64,000 nucleotides of DNA from JANQOZ01 sp045106555 (GTDB lineage Bacteria > Pseudomonadota > Gammaproteobacteria > Xanthomonadales > SZUA-38). The DNA lies in contig JBGCET010000004.1 of NCBI GenBank assembly GCA_045106555.1, forward strand, positions 81,774 through 145,773, read 5' to 3'. The notes beneath the pieces are model-generated. The model had not been told where the DNA came from. It did not search any database and was given only the letters and a program-made list of their open reading frames with translations. Of the stretch, positions 31,541-39,584 are shown piece by piece. The position numbers were made by a program, and so were the translations under genes. Numbering within the stretch: position 1 is the first letter of the stretch; every line of letters starts with the position of its first letter.

Positions 31541-32734
31541 TTACTTCCCGGCAGGCTTTTTCTCAAAGACGAAGCCTTTTTTCTCAGCCGCAGCCCGCAA
31601 TCCTTTTGAAATCGCGTCATCCAGGCCGCTTGCCCCTGGAGTCGCAGGTTTTGCCTCACTGATGTAGCGCTGGCGTTCAACGCTAAGCTGGGCAATTTCC
31701 TTTTTCAGCGTGTCTCGCTCACTGCGCTTTTGTTCCACATAGTCCGAACGGTCCTCTTCGGACATCGCCTGCAGAGGTTCGGGTAGCTCCTCTTCGGGCA
31801 CCGACTCCAGCGCAACACCGTCGGCCACAGCATCCAATAAATCCCAGTTGCTGGCGCGATACAACGAACTGCCTTTCGCTGCGACCCGACTGGCTGCAGC
31901 AGGCGCGCTCATATCCGCCGCGTTGGCATCCTGTTTCAACTGATTTTCCCGACCTCGCTTACCCTCTTTTCCATACGCCATATAAGTCTTGTTGAGCTTT
32001 TCATTCAGCGCCAGAAGTTCGTCGTCCACGGGCGTTGCCACATTCGCCATCGCGGCAGCCTGCTGATCGATACTGGCGTACATTCCCTGGCTCAAACCGG
32101 CAACGGCAGCCCAGCCTGGGGCATCGCTGTCGGTAGGGCCACCGCAATAAATGGTGTTCACCACGATGTCGTGATCCAGCGCACGCCGCACGGCAGAATC
32201 AATGCTGATTTTAGGATCCTGACTGGCGCTCTCGTTGCCGGCAACAAACAACATGCGCAGCGCGTCGGGCCCGTGGCTCCAGTCAAGCTGGGCAACGGCG
32301 GTATCAATGGCTCGCGCGACGTATTCTTCGCCGCCGTTGGTCTGAAAGGAAAACAAGGTCTGATTCACCGCGTCCAAATCCCGGGTAAAACGCTGGTCGA
32401 TGCGCACATATCCGGTTTCAGCGCCATAGTTTGGACTTCCAAAACTGACCACGGCCACCCGAAGATCAGGCTGCGGCGACGCGCTGCCAAGGTCGTTAAC
32501 GATGTCCCACAGACGCTGGCGGGCCGAATTGATCAATCCGCCCATGGACCCACTGACATCCAGCGCAATCACCAAGTCCACGTGTCTGGACGCTTTTTCT
32601 TCGTCTAACACCGTTGCAACACTTGCCTGGGCCGGGGCACCCGCCAGCATCGCGGTTGTCACCAAAATACCCGTAGCCGTGCGCAGCGTGCTGATGAAAT
32701 GTTTTGTGACAGATTTTCGGTAGGTACTGATCAT
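31541..32734 (-). CDS. Exported von Willebrand factor A domain protein
   Basis: A 397-residue protein with a long signal peptide (residues 1-38, ILVTTAMLAGAPAQAS at its end). The VWA domain covers about residues 52-245, with an intact metal site DVSGSMG and the later TNGGEEYVARAI segment. The C-terminal region matches the paralogue at 18136-19185: LLALNEKLNKTYMAYG here against LIALSSRLNASLVLYG there, then a LPEPLQAMSEEDRSDYVEQK helix and a coiled coil RSERDTLKKEIAQLSVERQR. It lies downstream of a LytTR two-component pair, with a LytTR-like direct repeat 118-148 bp before its start. Function unknown. Confidence 0.82.
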   Translation of the reverse strand: MISTYRKSVTKHFISTLRTATGILVTTAMLAGAPAQASVATVLDEEKASRHVDLVIALDVSGSMGGLINSARQRLWDIVNDLGSASPQPDLRVAVVSFGSPNYGAETGYVRIDQRFTRDLDAVNQTLFSFQTNGGEEYVARAIDTAVAQLDWSHGPDALRMLFVAGNESASQDPKISIDSAVRRALDHDIVVNTIYCGGPTDSDAPGWAAVAGLSQGMYASIDQQAAAMANVATPVDDELLALNEKLNKTYMAYGKEGKRGRENQLKQDANAADMSAPAAASRVAAKGSSLYRASNWDLLDAVADGVALESVPEEELPEPLQAMSEEDRSDYVEQKRSERDTLKKEIAQLSVERQRYISEAKPATPGASGLDDAISKGLRAAAEKKGFVFEKKPAGK

Positions 32735-32851
32735 CCTGGTTCTCCATTGAAGGTGTGAACACAGTCTGCCTGCGCCCTTGCAGCCATTGCAGACAGAGAT
32801 CGGTAAACACTGGACGCTGAACTTTACTTTCTGTTTACCTTCAGCTGGGCG

Positions 32852-32882
32852 TCCATGGAGCAGCAGCGCTCAATCCATGGAG
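32852..32882. promoter_or_regulatory. Direct repeat of TCCATGGAG, possible LytTR operator
   Basis: TCCATGGAG occurs at 32852-32860 and again at 32874-32882, separated by 13 bases and 22 bp centre to centre. LytTR response regulators bind two 8-10 bp direct repeats with 11-13 bp between them. The site lies between the LytTR regulator gene and the VWA gene that follows on the minus strand. Confidence 0.5.
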
Positions 32883-32917
32883 AATAGGATCAGGTTCGAT
32901 GGGCGGTCAGAACGTGA

Positions 32918-33745
32918 CTAGGGGACCGTAGCGGCGCCCTGCAACCGGTCCACGACTCCCCGATGGCTGCGGCTCATTTTGACTTCGTGGTCGTTTTCCA
33001 AACGGATGAAATATTCCCCGTTTGTGTGCGCCCGCAGTGAGCGTACCCGCCCTATGTTGACGATGGTGGAACGATGAACCCGAGCGAAATTCGTCTCCGG
33101 CAATACGTTTTCAATTTTCTTCATCGTGCCCCGAAGCACATGGGTTTGCCCCCCTGCGTGAACGCAAAGATAGTCTCCAGCGGCTTCCACGCAGACAATC
33201 TCGGTCATATCCACATAAGTGATGTCCCGACCGTCTCGGATGGCCAAACGGTCCGGACTCAATATGGCCTCTGCAGCCGGCGTTGAGTCAAGTTGATCCA
33301 ACGCGTCATCCAGGGATAGCGATTGGCCGCTGAGGTCGCAGACCAAGTTCAGCAGACGGCTGCGATGTTGGGTTGCCTGTTGTTGATCCAGGGTCGCTCG
33401 AACTCGACGTAGTGCCCGGGCCAGGCGCAGGTCATCAATAGGTTTGAGCAAATAGTCCAGCGCATTGGCCTCGAATGCCTTCACCGCATAATCGGCATAA
33501 GCAGTGACAAAAACCACCAGCGGCATTCGCCGACCAGCCAATGCCTTAAGGGTTTCAAATCCATCCAACCCGGGCATCTGGATATCCAGAAACACCAAAT
33601 CAGGCTGTTTCTCTCGGACCGCGGCAATCGCCTCTCGGCCATTGCCGCATTGACCACAAATTTGAATATCCCGCTCGCCAGCCAAGCGTAGCTCCAGACC
33701 GCGCCTGGCCAGCGCTTCATCATCGACAATCAGCGTGTTGATCAT
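32918..33745 (-). CDS. LytTR-type response regulator
   Basis: A 275-residue regulator of the LytR/AlgR group. The receiver domain (residues 1-120) has the phospho-acceptor in LVFLDIQMPGLDGFETL, with the acidic pair VDDEA and the lysine in YLLKPID. The LytTR DNA-binding domain (about 165-270) shows VDMTEIVCVEAAGDYLCVHA, then VLPETNFARVHRSTIVNIGR and VKMSRSHRGVVDRL. Its ATG overlaps the stop of the histidine kinase gene by 4 bases (ATGA), so they form a pair. A direct repeat of 9-bp sites lies 36-66 bp beyond its stop, before the VWA gene. Confidence 0.92.
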   Translation of the reverse strand: MINTLIVDDEALARRGLELRLAGERDIQICGQCGNGREAIAAVREKQPDLVFLDIQMPGLDGFETLKALAGRRMPLVVFVTAYADYAVKAFEANALDYLLKPIDDLRLARALRRVRATLDQQQATQHRSRLLNLVCDLSGQSLSLDDALDQLDSTPAAEAILSPDRLAIRDGRDITYVDMTEIVCVEAAGDYLCVHAGGQTHVLRGTMKKIENVLPETNFARVHRSTIVNIGRVRSLRAHTNGEYFIRLENDHEVKMSRSHRGVVDRLQGAATVP

Positions 33746-34854
33746 TCGGTGGACTCCTGGTCGGTCAGCGTTAGCGGAAGGTTTATGGTGACCACCAGCC
33801 CACGTGGGCTATTGGGGGCAAGAGTGAGAGCTTGAGCGTCACCATAAAGCTGCTTCAAGCGTTCCCGCGTATTGGCCAACCCAACGCCGCAGGATTTCGT
33901 AGGCGCTGTGCCACCATTACCCAGGCCCGGCCCGTTATCAGCAACAGTCATCATCAACGAATCACCATGGGTGCGCGCCGTAATCCACAGGGTGCCGCCC
34001 TTTTCTTCTGGCGTCACCGCATATTTGATCGCATTTTCGATCAGTGGCTGCAAGATCAGGCTGGGCACCAACGCGACGAGCGCTGAAGACTCCAGCTCCT
34101 TTTTCACCTGCAAACGCTCGTCAAAGCGCACTTTTTCTATTTCCAGATACAAGTCCAACGCGTCCAGTTCTTGCCCCAGCGTCACCCGCTTCATCGGATC
34201 GTTATCCAGCGAGTATCGAAGAAAATCACTGAGCCGGGTCACGGCCAGATTGGCGGTCGCATTTTGTCGGTCCAGTACGAGGGTCGATATGGCGTTTAAC
34301 GTATTAAACAAAAAATGGGGGTTAAGCTGATAACGCAGCATCTTCAGCTGGGCCTGGTGGGCCGCCGCCGTGGCCTTCAAGGTGGCCTGGGTCTGGTGCT
34401 GCAGTTGCTGGTAATACTTGATGCCAAAATATAGGCCGCTCCAGCACAGCAAAACATAAAATGAACCCATCACGCCGCCGAACTGAAACATCCAGTCTTC
34501 CGGCCGAGGCTGCCAGCCGTTTTTTACCCACGCCCAATAAGCGCGATTTTCAATGGACGTCCAAGCCAGTGCCAGCACGTAGCAAATAACCAGACTGGCA
34601 AGAGCGAGTTGCATGGGGGGACGGTGCCAAAGCCGGTGGAATGCGGCACGAATAGGTATGGTAAAAACGAAACCCAATGCGGCGGTTACGACAATCACAG
34701 CAAGATAAGCATCGGGCTTTTCATGCACCAGTGACCCCAGATAGGCAGCCGCCACATAGCCGGTCCACCCGCCGATATTCAACACCCAAAAAAAACGGCG
34801 CTGGTCAAAAATAATGTCACTGAGGTTCATGGGCAAATTGATTGGATAGGGCAC
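33742..34854 (-). CDS. LytS/AlgZ-type sensor histidine kinase
   Basis: A 370-residue membrane kinase of the His_kinase (PF06580) group. About four membrane helices lie in residues 20-150. The phospho-histidine is in YQLNPHFLFNTLNAISTLVL, and the ATP-binding domain has LQPLIENAIKYAV and DNGPGLG, then GVGLANTRERLKQLYG. No periplasmic sensor domain of note, so the membrane helices sense the signal. The start is GTG at 34854; an ATG at 34830 (MNLSDII) is possible, and neither has a clear ribosome site. It is coupled to the LytTR regulator and lies 113 bp after the truncated haemoglobin gene on the same strand. Confidence 0.9.
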   Translation of the reverse strand: MPYPINLPMNLSDIIFDQRRFFWVLNIGGWTGYVAAAYLGSLVHEKPDAYLAVIVVTAALGFVFTIPIRAAFHRLWHRPPMQLALASLVICYVLALAWTSIENRAYWAWVKNGWQPRPEDWMFQFGGVMGSFYVLLCWSGLYFGIKYYQQLQHQTQATLKATAAAHQAQLKMLRYQLNPHFLFNTLNAISTLVLDRQNATANLAVTRLSDFLRYSLDNDPMKRVTLGQELDALDLYLEIEKVRFDERLQVKKELESSALVALVPSLILQPLIENAIKYAVTPEEKGGTLWITARTHGDSLMMTVADNGPGLGNGGTAPTKSCGVGLANTRERLKQLYGDAQALTLAPNSPRGLVVTINLPLTLTDQESTE

Positions 34855-34967
34855 GTCAGCATAACGAACAATTAACGGGTAACGGCAAGATGCTCGGCCA
34901 TCATGGCCCAGGTGTAGAAAAATGTCCGCTGATTGCGCTCAGCTGTGCAGAATTTGCGACGGTTGGA

Positions 34968-35486
34968 CTAGGGCTGAATCTGGCGTGCCGGTGGCTTGAA
35001 AGGGTGAGCAGAAACGACGTCTGATTCCATCATCGCCAACCTGGCCAACAGCGCATTTTGATCCGCAAAGGACACCTCAGACGCTTCCATGGCGTTCATC
35101 AAGGCTTCTACAATTGCGTTAAACGCCGGCCGCTCTATGCCCAGTGTGGCATGAGCCTGCTTCATCGATCGACCAGAATATTCGCAGGGGCCGTCAGCCG
35201 TCTGACACAGAAAGTCTTCCAGTCGGGCACGAAACCCGGCGATATTAATATTGCGAAAATGGGGCCGCACCGCGTCCTCGTTGGCCATCGCAATGATAAA
35301 CTCGTTGACGATCAGCGCAACGCCTTCCTTCCCACCCAGTCGCTCATACAGCGTTGCCTGATCTGTCGACAGGCTGGCGCATCCGCTCATAAGCATGCTG
35401 AAAGACATTGCCAATGCTGCCAATTGAGTCCGCAGACTGACCCTCGGCGACAACGTTACTTGCATCAAAAAAGTTGCCCGGCGCAT
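34968..35486 (-). CDS. Group 1 truncated haemoglobin, lipoprotein form
   Basis: A 172-residue protein. The lipobox LMSGC near residue 36 follows a hydrophobic stretch, so the globin is probably anchored at the outer side of the inner membrane or at the outer membrane. The globin domain starts with LYERLGGKEGVALIVNEFI. The proximal haem histidine is in MKQAHATLGI, and the later PAFNAIVEALMNAM is the H-type helix. Such globins bind oxygen or nitric oxide. Its ATG overlaps the stop of the DUF3034 gene by one base, placing it last in the cupredoxin / GGDEF-EAL / DUF3034 operon. An exported truncated globin is unusual. Confidence 0.85.
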   Translation of the reverse strand: MRRATFLMQVTLSPRVSLRTQLAALAMSFSMLMSGCASLSTDQATLYERLGGKEGVALIVNEFIIAMANEDAVRPHFRNINIAGFRARLEDFLCQTADGPCEYSGRSMKQAHATLGIERPAFNAIVEALMNAMEASEVSFADQNALLARLAMMESDVVSAHPFKPPARQIQP

Positions 35487-36418
35487 CAGAAACTCCCAGC
35501 CAGGGACAAATAAACCCCGTCTTGATTGGACAAGGTTCCAACCGACCCTAGGTCAACCCAGGCAGCCACCACAGAGAGATGTTTGTTGGGAAACCAGGCC
35601 ACAAACAAATCTTTCCAATCGTCTTCACCGGCGAAACTCAAATTGTCAGGTTTACGTCGGTACTCAACACCCAACGCCAGGTCACGCCGCGGCAGCACGG
35701 CGGCCGCAGCCTCCATATTGATCTGACGACTATCACGCCTGTCACCGCCCGCCCCCAGTAATCCCCCCTGATTGGCGCGAGTCCAGCGAGCAGCAGCATT
35801 CAGGTAAAGCATCTGACCCATTGGCCCATCGATGAACAACTTCCCCCAACCCAACATGGCTTCAGTATCGCTGGTGCGGGTCGCGCCGGTGGCTCTTACC
35901 AGCTCATCATCACGGCTGCTTTTGTGGTGAACACTGAAGGACAACTGCCCGTAGGGTCGATACACCACATCACCGACCAGCCGAACCTTGGCACCGATAA
36001 TTTGCTGGCGCAATTTCTGATTTGGCGGTAGCCCCAACAACGGAATCAACCCATCGAGTTCCAGTGACTGTCTGGCAACCGATAACTCCAGCCGATTGCT
36101 GTAGGAACAGGCCACGGCTTGGGTTGACAGCCCATAGTCAGAGGTTGACAGGCGACCCAAACCAGCGGCGCAGCCTATTTCCTTTCGATCTCCATACCCC
36201 GCCAGCATCACCCAGGGCAATATTCCTCCGCCAGCCGTACCCTCAACCGTTGCCGTTCCTGCCGTGGCAGTCAGTCGACTGCTGGATAATTCTTGCCCCA
36301 CGGCAATTGCGCAGACCAAACAGCAGACGCTTCCCACAATGACCGCCAGCGCCAAACCCCTGCACGGCCCAGGTTTAGGATGCCGTTTACAGCTGGCTTT
36401 GGCGCATCTTGTGTACAT
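35486..36418 (-). CDS. DUF3034 family exported protein (beta-barrel-like)
   Basis: A 310-residue protein. After a basic N-region (about 20 residues) comes a hydrophobic segment (LALAVIVGSVCCLVCAIAV), a signal peptide or anchor. The mature part alternates in beta-barrel fashion, with SSRLTATAGTATVEGTAGGG, ILPWVMLAGYGDRKEIG, and a last strand DGVYLSLAGSF ending in Phe, as outer-membrane barrels do. It matches DUF3034. GGAG lies six bases before the ATG at 36418, which is why I chose it; this start overlaps the end of the c-di-GMP gene by 32 bases. Function unknown; the position suggests an outer-membrane channel or surface partner. Confidence 0.78.
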   Translation of the reverse strand: MYTRCAKASCKRHPKPGPCRGLALAVIVGSVCCLVCAIAVGQELSSSRLTATAGTATVEGTAGGGILPWVMLAGYGDRKEIGCAAGLGRLSTSDYGLSTQAVACSYSNRLELSVARQSLELDGLIPLLGLPPNQKLRQQIIGAKVRLVGDVVYRPYGQLSFSVHHKSSRDDELVRATGATRTSDTEAMLGWGKLFIDGPMGQMLYLNAAARWTRANQGGLLGAGGDRRDSRQINMEAAAAVLPRRDLALGVEYRRKPDNLSFAGEDDWKDLFVAWFPNKHLSVVAAWVDLGSVGTLSNQDGVYLSLAGSF

Positions 36419-38828
36419 TTTCTGCTCCAATCGTTGACAATGGCTCAACGTCACTTTGTGCATCGGCAGCGTGTTGGTAGTCCTTGAGCCACTGGGTCGC
36501 AGCCGCGGGGTCCAGCGGGCGGCTTAACAGATACCCCTGCATCAGATCGCAACGATAAGACTCCAGCAAAGCCTGACTGGCCAGGTTCTCCACGCCCTCT
36601 GCAGTGACTTTCAAGCCCAGGTTATGAGCCAGATTAATCGTGGAATTGACGATGATCTGATCACCCTTTTTCTGGTCCAGCTCCATCACAAACGATTTAT
36701 CAATTTTCAGTTCATCAATCGGCATGCTGCGCAGCTGAGTCAGCGAGGAGTGTCCCGTGCCAAAATCGTCGATCGACAGCGCAACGCCCAGATCCCGCAA
36801 CCCTGTCATAACCTGATGAGCAAAACCGGCATCCTTGATCACCGCACTCTCGGTAACCTCAAGTATCAAATTTCTGGCGGGTACGTTTGCCTCGCCCAGT
36901 AACTTTTTCACGGTGGCAGGTAATGCGCTGTTGGCCAGATCATGGGCTGACAGGTTGACGCTGGTCACCACATCCAGACCGTCGGACCGCCACTCGCGAA
37001 TTTGATCGATAACGGTGCTTAGAACGTAGCTTGTGAGGTCCTGTATGCACCCGATTCGTTCGGCAAGTTCAACAAACTCATCCGGCGGCTGGAAACCCAA
37101 CTCCGGATGGATCCATCGAACCAGCGCTTCGACGGCCAGCGCCTGGCGGTCGTGAAAATTGCGTTTGGGCTGGTAGTTGAGGGTTAGTCCTCCTTGGGCA
37201 ATGGTTTGCCGCAGGTCGTTTGAAAGACGCAGTCTGAGCATCTGCTGCTCGTCGGTACCGGCCTGGTATCCGGCCAAATGGAGTCCATCAAGATCGATGG
37301 CCGCGCTGAGGGCGACGCTGGCACGGCGCAGCAGCAACTCCGCTTCATCACCATGGTCTGGGAAGAGCACATACCCGATACTCACGCCTACACGCAGTTC
37401 CAGCCCATCGACCTCAACAGATTGGCTAAAAAGCCGAAATAAACGATCGCCAATGTCCGGCACCCAATCCAGCTCTGTTTCTTCCAGAAGAATGCCAAAC
37501 TCGTCATTACCAATTCGGGCGACCGTATCGGAGATGCGCGCAATGCTTTTCATACGCTGAGACACAACGGCCAACAACTGATCGCTGATTTCATGGCCTA
37601 TGGTTTCGTCGATGTCTCTGTGACCGTCCAGCTTCAACATCATCAGCGCAAACCTGCGGCCATGTCGCTTCGCTCTGGCTACGGCGTTGTTGATTCGATC
37701 TGTGAGCAGCAGACGGTTCGGCAAGTCTGTAAGGCTATCGTGGTGAGCTTGATGCAGAATCTGCGCCTGTTGATCCCTGATTCCTGACTGCATATCGACG
37801 AATGCCCTCGCCAACGTTTCCATTTCAGCCCCGCCGCCTACCGCAATGGACTGATGCAAATCACCGTGACTGATTTTTCGCGCCACTTTGGAGAGTTTAT
37901 ATAACGGCCCCGAAACGCTGCGTGCCAGCATCAGTGCCCCGACCCAGGATAAGGCGATGGCGAACAGCAAAATCAGCAGCAGCCGAAAGCGTATTTGGGC
38001 AAAGGCCTTGGCAATGCTGTCCAAAGGATTGGCAAGAATCACCGAAAAATTGTCCTGCCCCAGCATTGACAGGCGATGGGCTGTAAACATGAAGTCGCCG
38101 GTTGCCAGGGACTCGTGGACGACATCCTCACCGGTAAGATGAAGATGCTCGGAACGCGAAATAACCCCTCGGTCAACAACGCCCAGTGTGCTGGCAAGCA
38201 CCCTGTTGTCCGTGCTCACGCTGTCCAGTGACATGAATGCCAGGTCAACATTTATCAGTGCCTGAAATCGCTGCGCCAGTGCATCGTTAATCTCAAACCC
38301 CATCACCACCCAGCCGATGAGCTGGGGTGCCCGCACAGGGGACATAACCACCTGGTAAGCGTGGTCTTGAAGAATCACAATGGGGTGTGCCTGCTCGGCG
38401 CCCTTCTGAGGTTCTACGTCGCCCATGTCTGTCGCCAACCCGGTAATGCCACTGGCCCGCAGCACCTCCTGGCTCAACGCCGACTGGGTGCTGACAACCA
38501 GTTCACCCGAAGCCGACACAAATGCAGCCAACCCGGCATTCACTCGCGCGCCATGATTACCCAGTGCGGACAACAAGGTGGGGCCGTCCGCAGTGGCTAC
38601 TGCTCGCTTGAATCCGAAGTCGGCGGTCAGGACTCTGACGCTGGCAACCAACTCTTCATGACGGTTTTCAAGCGCTGTAGCCAGAATGTCCACGGCGCCC
38701 AACAGTTTTTGTTCGGTCTGTTCAACCAGGTTATCTCTGGTCGTGGCCAAAACAGCAACAAACGTCAACACCTCTACGGTCAACAGTAGAGAGATAATAA
38801 CCAGCTGAAGTTTGCGCCGAAACGTCAT
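36387..38828 (-). CDS. Membrane GGDEF/EAL protein with degenerate GGDEF site
   Basis: An 813-residue c-di-GMP enzyme. A helix (about residues 7-29) and a second (about 280-305) enclose a periplasmic sensor domain of about 250 residues. HAMP follows (about 305-355, with SGPLYKLSKVARKISHGDLH). The GGDEF domain (about 370-530) has GNDEF in place of GGDEF, so cyclase activity is doubtful. The EAL domain (about 545-790) keeps VEALVRW, SIDDFGTGHSSL and the DKSFVMEL segment, so it should hydrolyse c-di-GMP. The gene is preceded by the cupredoxin gene at 8 bp and overlaps the DUF3034 gene; the sensor may read a signal carried by these envelope proteins. Confidence 0.9.
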   Translation of the reverse strand: MTFRRKLQLVIISLLLTVEVLTFVAVLATTRDNLVEQTEQKLLGAVDILATALENRHEELVASVRVLTADFGFKRAVATADGPTLLSALGNHGARVNAGLAAFVSASGELVVSTQSALSQEVLRASGITGLATDMGDVEPQKGAEQAHPIVILQDHAYQVVMSPVRAPQLIGWVVMGFEINDALAQRFQALINVDLAFMSLDSVSTDNRVLASTLGVVDRGVISRSEHLHLTGEDVVHESLATGDFMFTAHRLSMLGQDNFSVILANPLDSIAKAFAQIRFRLLLILLFAIALSWVGALMLARSVSGPLYKLSKVARKISHGDLHQSIAVGGGAEMETLARAFVDMQSGIRDQQAQILHQAHHDSLTDLPNRLLLTDRINNAVARAKRHGRRFALMMLKLDGHRDIDETIGHEISDQLLAVVSQRMKSIARISDTVARIGNDEFGILLEETELDWVPDIGDRLFRLFSQSVEVDGLELRVGVSIGYVLFPDHGDEAELLLRRASVALSAAIDLDGLHLAGYQAGTDEQQMLRLRLSNDLRQTIAQGGLTLNYQPKRNFHDRQALAVEALVRWIHPELGFQPPDEFVELAERIGCIQDLTSYVLSTVIDQIREWRSDGLDVVTSVNLSAHDLANSALPATVKKLLGEANVPARNLILEVTESAVIKDAGFAHQVMTGLRDLGVALSIDDFGTGHSSLTQLRSMPIDELKIDKSFVMELDQKKGDQIIVNSTINLAHNLGLKVTAEGVENLASQALLESYRCDLMQGYLLSRPLDPAAATQWLKDYQHAADAQSDVEPLSTIGAENVHKMRQSQL

Positions 38829-38836
38829 CGATGGGC

Positions 38837-39484
38837 TTACTCTGAAGCCCCATCAAAGTGGGACTGCAACGGATCTTGCTCTACATCCAACGGATTACCC
38901 TGTGGCAACGGCAAGGTAATCTCAATACGCCCTTCACTCCAACGGCTCGAGTCGCTGACTTCCAGTGGAGCATTCCCTGACATTCCCGGATGCCATACAG
39001 ACACTTTATCCACCGCGCCAAGGTCAACATCCAACAGCAATGTTCCAGCCTTGTCGGTGAGACCAAAAAGCGGGTCAGGGGAAACATATACGTACCCAAG
39101 CATCCAATCGTGAATATTGCAGCCCATGGCAATGATCCCGGGCTGATCCATCACAACCGGCGAAGGTTCTTCGCCGCCGTACAAGGCGATCTCAAATGTC
39201 TTGGCTTGGGAAAACGAGTACACGTGATGCTGGGTTAGGTCTCGGTTGGGAAACCTTACGGACGTGCCGGGATGCACAATTGTGACCTGCGGACTAAACT
39301 GTTGACCATTTTGTTCAACGACTACGGTTGGTGAGTTTTTTACGGGTGCAATATCGACCCCGTTAATCGTCACCACCGCAAGGGATAATGGTGCTCCACT
39401 ACTGTCCATCGCCTGTACTTCCAGAGCGAATACGGCTTGAGTGCTGAAGGCCGCGACGGCCATCACAAGCTTGGTCATGCTCAT
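38837..39484 (-). CDS. Exported cupredoxin-domain protein (MauL-like)
   Basis: A 215-residue protein with a signal peptide (residues 1-22, LVMAVAAFSTQAVFA). It carries a type 1 copper-like domain (about 60-150): a His in TQHHVYSFSQAK, then the cysteine, histidine and methionine of MGCNIHDWMLGYVYV, in the order expected for blue copper ligands. Similar proteins are annotated methylamine utilisation protein, but no mau gene is present. The start is ATG 39484 or 39478; neither has a strong ribosome site. It heads the operon that continues with GGDEF/EAL, DUF3034 and truncated haemoglobin. A role as copper or redox sensor for the membrane c-di-GMP enzyme is inference. Confidence 0.82.
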   Translation of the reverse strand: MSMTKLVMAVAAFSTQAVFALEVQAMDSSGAPLSLAVVTINGVDIAPVKNSPTVVVEQNGQQFSPQVTIVHPGTSVRFPNRDLTQHHVYSFSQAKTFEIALYGGEEPSPVVMDQPGIIAMGCNIHDWMLGYVYVSPDPLFGLTDKAGTLLLDVDLGAVDKVSVWHPGMSGNAPLEVSDSSRWSEGRIEITLPLPQGNPLDVEQDPLQSHFDGASE

Positions 39485-39584
39485 CACTGATAAACCGCGT
39501 ATGTCCAATCTGCTACCCCTCGCCACTCTCTGATATTGTCCAAGACAATGCTGCGAGAGATACAAAACAAGCCGGGCCGCATCG

